In this document: positions 38,633 through 46,833 of the stretch, piece by piece
Numbering within the stretch: position 1 is the stretch's first letter
How the letters are laid out: the number at the start of each line of letters is the position of its first letter
DNA from: Methanosphaera sp. BMS
Lineage (GTDB): Archaea; Methanobacteriota; Methanobacteria; Methanobacteriales; Methanobacteriaceae
Assembly: GCF_003268005.1 (NCBI RefSeq)
Contig: NZ_CP014213.1
Coordinates: 2,749,501-2,813,500 of the forward strand
Reading direction: 5' to 3'
DNA: 64,000 nucleotides
Program-made: the position numbers and the translations under genes
Notes under the pieces: model-generated
The model's input: only the letters and a program-made list of their open reading frames with translations
Databases searched by the model: none
Told to the model about the DNA's origin: nothing

Positions 38633-39424
38633 TTAATTTTCTAATGCCCGGTGTAAATTGTGTATATATGATGAAATAATTTCTTTGTCATTACTTTCTA
38701 AAACACTACTTCCTATCAGTATTCCATCGGCACCATAATCTTTCAACTGTTTTGCATCATCTGTGTTATTTACTCCACTTTCTGAAATCATATAATTTGG
38801 AACGTATTCTTTTAATTTTTTTGTCGTTTCTAGGTTAATACTAAAATTTTTTAGGTTTCTGTTATTCACACCAATAATCGGTGGGTCATATTCTTCAATG
38901 TTCAATATGTCCCTGATGCTATGACATTCGACAATGGCGTCCATTCCCAATTCATGGCATATGTTAAGATACCCTTCGATATCCGGACATATTCCTTCAA
39001 TTAATAATACGCAACTTGCATCATTGACGGCAGCTTCATATATCATGTATTCATCAATAATGAAGTCCTTACGTAATAATGCTTTGGAAGTATATTTCTT
39101 AGCATCTTTCAAATTCTTCAGATTACTGTTGAAGTATAAATTCTCGGTAAGTATGCTTATTGCATCAACAGGGGTTTTTTCATATATTCCTATTATATCT
39201 CCAAGACTCAAATTACTGATAGGGCCTCTTGATGGGCTGGCCACTTTATATTCACAGATTAAGTTACATCTGTTTTTATTTAACATATCTTGAAAGTCAT
39301 ACTTTGATGAAATTGTTGATCGGTAATCGAAGGCATTGTTTTTCAGAATCTCTGTTGGAATTTTCTTCTTAGACTCTTCAACAATCTTTTTATTGTTGGC
39401 TATGATTTCTTCGACTTTATTCAT
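38633..39424 (-). CDS. trpC: Indole-3-glycerol phosphate synthase
   Basis: TrpC closes the indole ring. The 263-residue TIM barrel shows LICEYKVASPSRGPI (catalytic Glu and Lys, about residues 57-64), KALLRKDFIIDEYMIYEAA with a second Lys, VLLIEGICP, IIGVNNRNLKNFSINLE and SESGVN near residue 215. It is a separate gene, not fused to trpF as in some bacteria. Spacing to trpG is nine bases, indicating one transcript. Confidence 0.93.
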   Translation of the reverse strand: MNKVEEIIANNKKIVEESKKKIPTEILKNNAFDYRSTISSKYDFQDMLNKNRCNLICEYKVASPSRGPISNLSLGDIIGIYEKTPVDAISILTENLYFNSNLKNLKDAKKYTSKALLRKDFIIDEYMIYEAAVNDASCVLLIEGICPDIEGYLNICHELGMDAIVECHSIRDILNIEEYDPPIIGVNNRNLKNFSINLETTKKLKEYVPNYMISESGVNNTDDAKQLKDYGADGILIGSSVLESNDKEIISSYIHNLHRALEN

Positions 39425-39433
39425 TTAAACACC

Positions 39434-40000
39434 TCATAGTTCTAAGAAGTTTTCAATAATTTTATGGCCATAATCGCTTCCAATAGATTCCGGATGGAAT
39501 TGCACTCCATATGCAGGATATTTTTTGTGTTCTATGGACATGATTATCTTGTCATCGGTGTAGGACGTGACTTTTATGTCATCGGGTATCATACTTTCAT
39601 CACATATTAATGAGTGATATCTAATTATTTCAAATCTTTCAGGAACATCCTTAAATAATGGTGAATCCACATGATATATTTCATCTTTTTTTCCATGTAC
39701 TGGAATACTTTTTTTAATCAATCCGCCATATGTATGATATATTCCTTGATTTCCTAGACAAACCCCCAATATTGGTGTATGTTTAAACTCTTTTATCACA
39801 TCACTACAAATACCGAAGTCTTTCCTGTTTGTTGGACATCCTGGACCCGGTGATATTATGATATGGTCTGGATTAATAATTTTAATCTCATCAATGGTGA
39901 TTTTATCATTTCGTTTAACGATGACATCCTCATCATACTCTTTGAGAATTTGGTATAGGTTATATGTGAATGAGTCATAGTTATCCAATAGCAATATCAT
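39434..40000 (-). CDS. trpG: Anthranilate synthase, glutamine amidotransferase subunit
   Basis: TrpG supplies ammonia from glutamine to TrpE. The 188-residue class I amidotransferase has NYDSFTYNLYQ, the nucleophile in GVCLGNQGI near residue 81 and the His-Glu pair in VQFHPESIGSDYG near residue 170. A GTG at 40009 would add three residues but overlaps the GAGGAG ribosome site, so ATG 40000 is favoured. It starts three bases after the trpE stop. Confidence 0.93.
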   Translation of the reverse strand: MILLLDNYDSFTYNLYQILKEYDEDVIVKRNDKITIDEIKIINPDHIIISPGPGCPTNRKDFGICSDVIKEFKHTPILGVCLGNQGIYHTYGGLIKKSIPVHGKKDEIYHVDSPLFKDVPERFEIIRYHSLICDESMIPDDIKVTSYTDDKIIMSIEHKKYPAYGVQFHPESIGSDYGHKIIENFLEL

Positions 40001-40002
40001 TC

Positions 40003-41373
40003 TTAACACTCCTCAGCAGATTTCTTAAGGGTATCTATCAGTGCCTGTCTTTTATTTCTACATTCCTGATATTCCATTTTAGGATTGGAATCATATACTA
40101 TTCCTGCACCGGCCTGCAATTCTGCTTTGTTGTCATAAGTCGTCAATGTTCTGATTGTGATTGCAAAGTCAGCGTCACCGTTTAATGAAAAGTAACCTAC
40201 CGCTCCACCATAAGGACCTCGTGCAGTTTTTTCCAAATCATTTATGATTTCCATGGCCCGTATTTTTGGTGCTCCGCTAAGGGTTCCCGCTGGAAACAGG
40301 CTACTTAATGCATCTATTGCATCATATTTCTCGTTTAATTCTGCACATACATGGCTTACTATATGCTGTACGTGTGAAAATTTCTTTATCTGATTAAACT
40401 GGTCTACATTAACACTTTTTGTTTTACTTATTCGCCCTATATCATTTCGTGCAAGGTCAACCAGCATTAAATGTTCAGCCAGTTCCTTTTGGTCATTGAG
40501 CAAATCCTCTTCTAATTGTTTATCTTCAATGGGATTATTTCCCCGTATCCTTGTACCTGCAATGGGATAAGTTTCCACTTTGTTGTTTTCAAGTCTCATT
40601 AACATTTCTGGACTGGAACCGATAATTTCTCTATTGTTAAATTTAATGTGATACATGTATGGTGATGGATTGATCTTTCTTAAATTTTCATAAAAGATTG
40701 TTTTGTTTCCCTCCAGAATTAAGTTCTGTGGATTTGAAATGACTGCCTGGAAGATGTCTCCATTTATGATATGCTCCTTTGCCTTTTTTACGGCTTTTAT
40801 ATATTCTTCTTCTTGGAAATCTTCTTCGATGAGTTTGTATTTAAGTGTTTTCTCTTGTGGTTTTTTATTGTTTACATCTCTTATTTGTTCTAGACGATTT
40901 TCGTTTACGCTCAGGTATTCGCATGTATTGTGGATATGGTCATATATGATGCAATCGAGATATAATCCGAATTCAAAGTCAGGATAAAGACTATCGTATG
41001 TTGGTATGTCTTCGAAGTATTTGATTGATTCATAGGAGATGTATCCTATCAATCCTCCACAAAATCCTTTTCTATTGAAATCGTTATCGGTTAATTTTTT
41101 CAAATCCATGAATGGATTTGAGGAGGTGTATTCGAGTGTATTGTCATTTAATTTTATCGTTACCTTGTTGTTGTGTGCATTTATTGTTGCTATCGGATCA
41201 AATCCGATAATTGAAAATCTTGAGAGTTTATTGTCTTTTTCAAGTGATTCAAACAAAAACACATTGTCGTATTCATCATATAATATTTTAAATAATTCTA
41301 TAGCTTCTTTAATTTCTATTTTTTTGGTTTTTAGTTCTTTAATTGAATTTTTTATATAGCCAAAAACATTCAC
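40003..41373 (-). CDS. trpE: Anthranilate synthase component I
   Basis: TrpE converts chorismate to anthranilate. The 456-residue protein has the chorismate-binding domain with IAGTRIRGNNP near residue 272, HLMLVDLARNDIGRI and PAGTLSGAPKIRAMEII near residue 370. The feedback site region near residue 40 reads VFLFESLEK, similar to the LLES tryptophan pocket. The start is GTG 41373. The nearest ribosome-site-like AAGGTTGAT is 18 bases away and better placed for a short ORF that overlaps the start. It is the first gene of the operon, with TRP-box-like sites upstream. Confidence 0.93.
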   Translation of the reverse strand: MNVFGYIKNSIKELKTKKIEIKEAIELFKILYDEYDNVFLFESLEKDNKLSRFSIIGFDPIATINAHNNKVTIKLNDNTLEYTSSNPFMDLKKLTDNDFNRKGFCGGLIGYISYESIKYFEDIPTYDSLYPDFEFGLYLDCIIYDHIHNTCEYLSVNENRLEQIRDVNNKKPQEKTLKYKLIEEDFQEEEYIKAVKKAKEHIINGDIFQAVISNPQNLILEGNKTIFYENLRKINPSPYMYHIKFNNREIIGSSPEMLMRLENNKVETYPIAGTRIRGNNPIEDKQLEEDLLNDQKELAEHLMLVDLARNDIGRISKTKSVNVDQFNQIKKFSHVQHIVSHVCAELNEKYDAIDALSSLFPAGTLSGAPKIRAMEIINDLEKTARGPYGGAVGYFSLNGDADFAITIRTLTTYDNKAELQAGAGIVYDSNPKMEYQECRNKRQALIDTLKKSAEEC

Positions 41374-41383
41374 TTTTGTTCAT
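41339..41383 (-). CDS. Possible 14-codon leader ORF overlapping trpE
   Basis: ATG 41383 is eight bases after AGGTTGAT and opens MNKSECFWLYKKFN with one Trp codon, ending inside trpE in another frame. It may be chance, a translational-coupling leader, or a sign that the true trpE start lies here with a one-base shift. Confidence 0.2.
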   Translation of the reverse strand: MNKSECFWLYKKFN

Positions 41384-41424
41384 TTTTATCAACCTTTTCA
41401 AGTTCTATATTAATATTACATTAA

Positions 41425-41460
41425 TGTACTATTTAAATGTTTGTTGTACAAATTTATACA
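41425..41460. promoter_or_regulatory. TRP-box-like operator between trpE and trpY
   Basis: TGTACT (41425-41430), TTGTACAA (41444-41451, containing a consensus TGTACA) and TATACA (41455-41460) are spaced about 20 and 10 bases apart in the divergent promoter region. ATTTAAATA between them (41430-41438, minus strand) can be the trpE TATA box. In Methanothermobacter TrpY binds TGTACA boxes in the equivalent place. Confidence 0.65.
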
Positions 41461-41514
41461 TTAACTATAGTTTTATTAACTTTGTTGGATAATATAATAC
41501 TGAGGATAAGTAAT

Positions 41515-42018
41515 ATGTGGAAAAAAACTATAGAAAAATTTGAAAAATACCCATCACAGCAAAAGGTCGTTCTTAAATTATTGCAATTGGGACTAAAGGT
41601 GACTGAAAATAAGAAAATATGCTGTGGAGATGTAGAAATAAACATGTCATCCCTTGCCAAATCAATAAATACTGACAGAAGGGTAATAGTTTCTACAATA
41701 GAAAACATATTAAATGATGATGATTTAAAAAATATATTTGCTAACATAACACCTGCCGGACCCGTTTTGTCAAAAATATCCCAGCCACTGGGATTGGGTG
41801 TAATAGAACTGGAGGGATTGGCTGAAAAATATGGTATACTTAGTGAGGTATCAAAAATATTGGCCGATGAAAGAATATCCATACTCCAGGTGTATGCTTC
41901 AGACCCCTATCTGACACTGACGCCCCACATGACGCTAGTGACAGATAAACTGATTGCGGGAGATACAATACAGCTGCTATTAAAAATAGATGGTATAACC
42001 AAGGTATCAATATATTAA
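41515..42018 (+). CDS. trpY: TrpY-like tryptophan-responsive repressor
   Basis: The 167-residue protein is divergent from trpE, the position of TrpY in Methanothermobacter. Residues 1-75 look like a winged helix (SSLAKSINTDRRVIVSTIEN); residues 95-167 form an ACT-like ligand domain (LGVIELEGLAEKYGILSEVS, ISILQVYASDPYLTLTPHMT). The start ATG 41515 follows TGAGGATAAG; an upstream frame from 41437 adds 26 hydrophobic residues without a ribosome site and would overlap the operators, so it is rejected. TrpY represses its own gene and, with tryptophan, the trp operon; the same control is inferred here. Confidence 0.85.
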   Translation: MWKKTIEKFEKYPSQQKVVLKLLQLGLKVTENKKICCGDVEINMSSLAKSINTDRRVIVSTIENILNDDDLKNIFANITPAGPVLSKISQPLGLGVIELEGLAEKYGILSEVSKILADERISILQVYASDPYLTLTPHMTLVTDKLIAGDTIQLLLKIDGITKVSIY

Positions 42019-42119
42019 ATATTATTAAATAAGATAATTCCGGTCCAAAGTTGTCCTGGTGTTGATTGTGAAAGTTATTGAATAATAAATAATGTTTCAG
42101 TTGTCCAAAAAAAGTAAAT

Positions 42120-42140
42120 GGAGTTAATAAACTCCTTTTT
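42120..42140 (+). terminator. Terminator after trpY
   Basis: GGAGTT-AATA-AACTCC (42120-42135) is a six-pair hairpin with five T behind it. It also overlaps the last codon of the convergent gene. Confidence 0.5.
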
Positions 42141-42657
42141 GTTGTTTTTTAAGCAAGTAACTTATTTGCATAGCAGGAATTGCAATTTGTTTTAATAATT
42201 TCAATAATTCTTCCTTATCTTCAAGATCTTCACTAATTTCATCTTCCCATGCAAGTTCCTTTTCTTTTATTTCCTTAATTAATTCCTGACCTTTGTCTGT
42301 AATTACAAAATCATATGGTAAACCATTATCCGGTTCTTCAATAACTTCAATAATGCCCTTCTTCTCTAGTTTTTTGTATCTTTTTAAGAATAATTTCTGG
42401 TGTAATTCATATAATTTTGGTATTTGATCAGGATTTTCCATTAATTGTTGGTACTGTTTGATTCTGACATTTTTGTGGTGTTTCTTATCGTGTTTTACTA
42501 CCTGTTTGAACAGTTTAATCTCACTTTCATGTAGGTGTATACTTAAGTTTGCTTTAAGATATGCCATTTTTGATGTTTCAAGTAAGGATATCAGTGTATT
42601 CACATCTTTTAAATTATTAATAATATCATTGTGCGGATGTTTTATTTTATTCATCAT
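42124..42657 (-). CDS. Winged-helix protein, MarR-like, unknown target
   Basis: The 177-residue protein is mostly helical and basic in its first half. The centre reads LYELHQKLFLKRYKKLEKKGIIEVIEE and then GLPYDFVITDKGQELIKEIK, a recognition helix and wing of a MarR/PadR-like fold. The tail is acidic, then hydrophobic (LLKQIAIPAMQISYLLKK). No ligand motif is recognisable. It starts with two ATGs (42657 and 42654) and lies convergent to trpY. A regulator function is inferred from the fold. Confidence 0.5.
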   Translation of the reverse strand: MMNKIKHPHNDIINNLKDVNTLISLLETSKMAYLKANLSIHLHESEIKLFKQVVKHDKKHHKNVRIKQYQQLMENPDQIPKLYELHQKLFLKRYKKLEKKGIIEVIEEPDNGLPYDFVITDKGQELIKEIKEKELAWEDEISEDLEDKEELLKLLKQIAIPAMQISYLLKKQQKGVY

Positions 42658-42878
42658 ATCACCTATTTTTTATAAAATTTTAATAATATTATATTTTAAT
42701 TTAATTTATTTATATGTTTAATGGTATCATGAAAGTCCCATTTTTTCCATCATTACCCAAATTTCATACTACCCTCATATTTTAAATAATAATAATTACA
42801 AACTATTAATAACTAGAGAAATATATATTTTAAAAAAAATAATTTAATCATTCATATTAATTTGGGGAGGAATAATAT

Positions 42879-43103
42879 ATGTGTATTGCAGCACCTGCAA
42901 AAATTTTAGAAATCAATAACAATATCGCCACATGTGATTTTGGAGGAGTAAAACAGGAAGCTAAACTGGATTTGGTGGAGGCAACTATTGGAAATTATGT
43001 TTTGATTCATTCTGGGTATGCTATAGAAGTATTATCAGAAGAAGCAGCAAAAGAAACATTAAATACTTGGAATGATCTTTTAGAGGAATTAGAAAACGAA
43101 TAA
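42879..43103 (+). CDS. hypC: Hydrogenase maturation chaperone HypC
   Basis: HypC carries the Fe(CN)2CO unit with HypD during assembly of [NiFe]-hydrogenases. The 74-residue protein starts MCIAAPAKILEIN, with the essential Cys2 directly after the initiator Met, and contains ATCDFGGVKQEAKLDLVE and GNYVLIHSGYAIEVL. ATG 42879 follows GGGGAGG. No other hyp gene lies next to it; such scattering is common in methanogens. A run of T (about 43121-43128) follows the stop. The stretch 43104-43430 shows nothing else. Confidence 0.92.
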   Translation: MCIAAPAKILEINNNIATCDFGGVKQEAKLDLVEATIGNYVLIHSGYAIEVLSEEAAKETLNTWNDLLEELENE

Positions 43104-43433
43104 TTCTTTTTCCAAAAACTTTTTTTTAACCTTTTTCTCAACACCTGCTTATTTTGGAACTTTTCATTATATTAAATTCGACAGTATCCATTATTTGAGC
43201 TTTGATTTTTTAATGATTTATAAACATGTCTTTATTTGTTATAATAATTCATATTTCTGTTTTTTTAAATAATTAGTTATAAAAATAGTGAAAACAGATA
43301 CATGCAAAAATTATATGTGGATATTTTTCTGAGAAATAAATCAATAAAATAAAAACAGATTGTAATATTATAAATATCAAAATAATTAATTAAAATAACT
43401 GATTATTAAAAATAGAAATGTAAATGTTAAGAA

Positions 43434-43508
<75 letters not shown>

Positions 43509-43616
43509 TACAAAATAAGACGGTCTATTTTACAGACACTATTATTATATTGATACTACTTTATATATATACTTTATGGTGATATTTCCAAAAAGATTAA
43601 TAATTGAAGATAATTA

Positions 43617-43916
43617 TTATTCTTCTTTATTAACCATTTCATTGATGGTGTCAGCCATCATGTGATCAATAACTGTGATGTTTGCTTTTTCCACGCCTTC
43701 TACTTTTTCAGCTTCTAATTTCGCTGCCATGGCTATGTTAGCTATACTCATACATCCAGGATTGGTTGGACTAATTGTAATATCCGCTTCTTTACTTTCT
43801 TCATCATATTGTATTTCTCTGATTAGTCCCATAGCTACAATACTAACGCCCATGTGTGGGTCTGCAATCATTGCTAATTTATCTTGAATTTGACTTTTTA
43901 TTTCTTCTGAACTCAT
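43617..43916 (-). CDS. MIP18/DUF59-family iron-sulfur assembly protein
   Basis: The 99-residue protein shows the family pattern: IADPHMGVSIVAMGLIREI (usual DPE..VSIVDLGL, here with His and Ala substitutions), ITISPTNPGCMSIANIAMAA with the conserved Cys, and a final KANITVIDHMM. Relatives of SufT and PaaD help assemble or deliver Fe-S clusters. The usual DPE acid is replaced by DPH, which is unusual. ATG 43916 is preceded by AGGAGA. It lies between tRNA-Ile and arcS and may be in one transcript with arcS. Confidence 0.75.
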   Translation of the reverse strand: MSSEEIKSQIQDKLAMIADPHMGVSIVAMGLIREIQYDEESKEADITISPTNPGCMSIANIAMAAKLEAEKVEGVEKANITVIDHMMADTINEMVNKEE

Positions 43917-44001
43917 ATATAAATCTCCTTTTTATTTATCTTTAATCTTAGTTAATAATATACTTTGTTATTTAAAACATTCTTTTTAATTTATTATTGT
44001 T

Positions 44002-44922
44002 TTACTTAATTTGATGTCTGATTTTAACACCAATTCCCTTGTCTGCATTGACCAGTTCTTCACCGTTCATCATGGATTTACCTACTCCGATAACTGTATC
44101 ATCTTTTATGATGACAACTTCATCATTAGGAATGATTTCTTTATCTGCATCAACAATACCCGGTGCAAATAATGTGTTGCTTTGCAAGTCAAAATTTATA
44201 AATACCCTGTTGATTTCATTTTCTTTTAAAATCTCACCGGCTTTAAGATTCAATGTATATAATCCAGTTTCAAAGTGTAATGTGGCAATTTGCTCCTTTT
44301 CAATCATTATTCTAGTATTAAAACGACCACTTGTTCGTGTATTGTCCGGTATGAGTGCATCCATTTTCTTGCTGTTAAATTGATATCTGGCAATTGATCT
44401 TAAATCATGAAGTTTATGTTTATTGTTTGGCACTTTATCCGCCTTTTTAACTTCATCCTTTAAGTTGGCCAATGATTCTGATGAACGGGTATTATCATCC
44501 AAACAGGTGTAAACCACGTTATCCAAATATTCTTCGCACGCCTTCTTATATCCACCGGCTACATGTGCTATTACCTTGTAATCTTTAGCATACTCTTTGA
44601 TTGCTTTTCCCGCCATTTGGATTTCCTCATCAGACCAGTCACCAGTAGTTGAAGCATCATATGACTGAATCGGATAAGTTTTCTCCATTTCTCTTGGACA
44701 AATCCCAAACGGTGAGGTAAGTATAACCTCTTGCAGTCCTTTAGAATACCTTCTAAAGATTGTGTGTGATTGTGATTGGGAATATGGTTTTTTCATGCTG
44801 CATGGGAAGACTACAATAGTATCACTGTATGGTTCCAATAGCTTCATCCTATTTTGCCATCTGATAACTTCAGGTCTGTGAAGTGATAATTCAGTTATAC
44901 ATGGAATTTTTGCATGTTTCAT
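44002..44922 (-). CDS. arcS: Archaeosine synthase-like protein ArcS with PUA domain
   Basis: ArcS turns preQ0 at tRNA position 15 into archaeosine, with lysine as nitrogen source. The 306-residue protein has the diagnostic PCSMKKPYSQSQSH near residues 40-53, then SPFGICPREMEKTYPIQSYD. A C-terminal PUA RNA-binding domain runs from about residue 225 to the end (LNLKAGEILKENEI, VDADKEIIPNDEVVIIKDD). It lacks the N-terminal TGT-like half of long ArcS proteins, as in shorter family forms. ATG 44922 is single. It lies 53 bases downstream of the geranylgeranyl reductase stop, on the same strand. Confidence 0.8.
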   Translation of the reverse strand: MKHAKIPCITELSLHRPEVIRWQNRMKLLEPYSDTIVVFPCSMKKPYSQSQSHTIFRRYSKGLQEVILTSPFGICPREMEKTYPIQSYDASTTGDWSDEEIQMAGKAIKEYAKDYKVIAHVAGGYKKACEEYLDNVVYTCLDDNTRSSESLANLKDEVKKADKVPNNKHKLHDLRSIARYQFNSKKMDALIPDNTRTSGRFNTRIMIEKEQIATLHFETGLYTLNLKAGEILKENEINRVFINFDLQSNTLFAPGIVDADKEIIPNDEVVIIKDDTVIGVGKSMMNGEELVNADKGIGVKIRHQIK

Positions 44923-44975
44923 AGTACTATCTTTCCATTAAATTATTTATTAAAAAAGAATAATAAATCAGGTAA

Positions 44976-46160
44976 TTAGAATAATTTACCTAATTTTAGA
45001 AGAGCTTTAGGTGACACTTTTATTAAAAGTTTAACCATTGTTTTAGGATTAATTTCGTTTATGTCCTGTTTAACAAATTCATGAGCGATGTCATTTAATT
45101 CGTCATCATTTAAGGATAATAAATATTCTTTGGCCTTTTTATATTTGTCATATCCCTTACCGATATTTTCATCGGTCAATTTAACATATTCTTTAAGGTT
45201 TTTGGCACTATAATCTCCGCTTTCTATTGCATCTGCAGCTACTATACCTGCATATGCACCTGATTCCAATGCACTGTTTATTCCACCACCAGTCAATGGA
45301 TTAACAAAACCTGCAGCATCTCCAACAACTAATATGTTGTCTCCAACACGTTCTTTGATTAATCCACCAACAGGGTCTCCGCCCATATTTATTTCAACGG
45401 CTTGTGCATTTTGGGTTTCAGGACAGTTTTTGATGAATTCATCAAGGTGTTCGATTGCTGTTTTATCGGTATGTGTTTTAAGTACTCCAATACCTACATT
45501 TGCTATGTCATCACCTTTAGGGAATATCCATGTATATCCACCGGGTGCTACACTTCCAAAGTATAACTGGATTACATTGTTATTTTCCATTTCCAGTCCG
45601 GCCATCTCGTATTGTACACATGATTCCATATTGTCAAATTTGGTATTGCAGTCTAATCCTGCCCATCGGCCAACACGTGATTCTGGACCGTCAGCTGCTA
45701 TAACGATTTTGGCATGAATCTTAATTTCCTTTCCCATATTTTCGGCAGTTATTACAATACCGTCATCAACGCGTTCCAGACCTGTTGCACGTGTTCTTAT
45801 CATGATTTTTGCACCTGCACGGGCTGCATCCATGGCCATGTGCTTGTCGAATACTTTTCTTTCAAGTACGAAACCAGATTCTGGTATGTCTATTGTATCT
45901 TCATCCATCCATACGCTGGTTTGATCTGGTGATACTAATCTGACACCCGTGGATGTTCTTGCAATCCATCTTGGATCTGGATTGATTCCCAATTCCTCAA
46001 GACCGGACTTGGATACTCCTTCAGCACATCTTTTAGGAGAACCTATTTCTGCTTTTTTATCTATTAACAATACCTTAGCACCATGTTTTGCCGCTTCTCT
46101 AGCTGCTAGTGAACCACCAGGTCCTGCTCCCACAACGACGATATCTGTTTCAATATCCAT
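44976..46160 (-). CDS. Digeranylgeranylglycerophospholipid reductase
   Basis: The 394-residue flavoprotein saturates the isoprenoid chains of archaeal membrane lipids. FAD motifs are IVVVGAGPGGSLAAREAAKH at the N-terminus and ILVVGDAAGFVNPLTGGGI near residue 280; PKRCAEGVSKSGLEELG with its conserved Cys lies near residue 43. The membrane-facing catalytic motif YTWIFPKGDDIANVGIG is present near residue 208. ATG 46160 is eight bases after the stop of a small dicluster ferredoxin, indicating co-expression; a ferredoxin beside this reductase is the known reductant in Methanosarcina. The short C-terminal helix is rich in Lys and Leu. Confidence 0.9.
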   Translation of the reverse strand: MDIETDIVVVGAGPGGSLAAREAAKHGAKVLLIDKKAEIGSPKRCAEGVSKSGLEELGINPDPRWIARTSTGVRLVSPDQTSVWMDEDTIDIPESGFVLERKVFDKHMAMDAARAGAKIMIRTRATGLERVDDGIVITAENMGKEIKIHAKIVIAADGPESRVGRWAGLDCNTKFDNMESCVQYEMAGLEMENNNVIQLYFGSVAPGGYTWIFPKGDDIANVGIGVLKTHTDKTAIEHLDEFIKNCPETQNAQAVEINMGGDPVGGLIKERVGDNILVVGDAAGFVNPLTGGGINSALESGAYAGIVAADAIESGDYSAKNLKEYVKLTDENIGKGYDKYKKAKEYLLSLNDDELNDIAHEFVKQDINEINPKTMVKLLIKVSPKALLKLGKLF

Positions 46161-46168
46161 ATAATCAC

Positions 46169-46333
46169 CTATTCCATTTTAATTGCCGCTACAGGGCATG
46201 TTTTTACGCATAAACCACATTTTGTACATTTTTCTTCATCGATGACTATTTTTAATTCCTGTACATCGATAGCATCTGCTATACATACTCCAGCACATGC
46301 ACCACAGTATAAACAATTATCATTAACAATCAT
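46169..46333 (-). CDS. Two-[4Fe-4S] ferredoxin, 54 residues
   Basis: The short frame encodes two CxxCxxCxxxC motifs: CLYCGACAGVC at residues 7-17 and CTKCGLCVKTC at residues 36-46, followed by PVAAI. ATG 46333 is preceded by AAGGAG, and the stop is eight bases before the geranylgeranyl reductase ATG. It is most likely the electron donor of that reductase. At 54 residues it is easily missed in automated calling. Confidence 0.9.
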   Translation of the reverse strand: MIVNDNCLYCGACAGVCIADAIDVQELKIVIDEEKCTKCGLCVKTCPVAAIKME

Positions 46334-46337
46334 AATA

Positions 46338-46538
46338 TTACTCCTTTTTATCGTTAGCTTCTTGTGCTCTTCTCATGTCAATAGCTTCATCTCTGGTGAT
46401 GAATATATATCCACAGTTACTGCATTTTAACTCACCATTGGCACCGTAAGCATTAAATTCTCTTTCAAAATCTCTGTGTTGGGTTTTGTCTTTAGAACCA
46501 CATTCAGGGCAAGGTTTTAATAAATCTTCAATTTTCAT
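46338..46538 (-). CDS. Small zinc-ribbon protein
   Basis: The 66-residue protein has two knuckles, CPECGSKDKTQHR (residues about 10-13) and CSNCGYIFIT (about 39-42), forming a rubredoxin-like zinc ribbon, then a helical charged tail. ATG 46538 is chosen; ATG 46553 adds five residues and would overlap the previous gene by 11 bases. It sits within a run of four closely spaced minus-strand genes ending in geranylgeranyl reductase. Nucleic-acid or protein binding is possible; no function is known to me. Confidence 0.65.
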   Translation of the reverse strand: MKIEDLLKPCPECGSKDKTQHRDFEREFNAYGANGELKCSNCGYIFITRDEAIDMRRAQEANDKKE

Positions 46539-46542
46539 ATTA

Positions 46543-46824
46543 TTACTCTTCATTTTCTTTATCGTTCAAATTATTCAATATGTCCAGAAGTTTAAACTGT
46601 GCCGCCTGTAAGTGTTTACAGTAAAAGCTTCCAGGTTCACGATGGTTTCTATACTGGTAATCAGCACAATCGCAATTCCAAAAACCATAAATCATTGAAA
46701 CTAAATAATAATCATCTTTTTTATTATTTTTAACCTTAAATATGGCATGTCCAGATTCATAATGTTCAACTATGACATTATCATTTTTGTATAATTCATA
46801 TCCTTGAAGTATTCTGTCAGCCAT
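46543..46824 (-). CDS. SWIM-type zinc-finger protein
   Basis: The 93-residue protein has the SWIM pattern CDCADYQYRNHREPGSFYCKH (CxC...CxH) at about residues 48-68, preceded by HAIFKVKNNKKDDYYLVSMI. SWIM domains bind DNA or proteins and occur beside recombination and repair factors. The start is MADRILQGY at 46824; upstream ATGs extend it by up to three residues. It is the first gene of the run leading into the zinc ribbon, ferredoxin and lipid reductase, spaced by a few bases. Confidence 0.65.
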   Translation of the reverse strand: MADRILQGYELYKNDNVIVEHYESGHAIFKVKNNKKDDYYLVSMIYGFWNCDCADYQYRNHREPGSFYCKHLQAAQFKLLDILNNLNDKENEE

Positions 46825-46833
46825 TATCATCAA

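Noticed and set aside
41437..41514. Longer start for trpY at 41437
   Set aside because: It would place coding sequence over the TGTACA sites and add 26 hydrophobic residues without a ribosome site. ATG 41515 has a good one.
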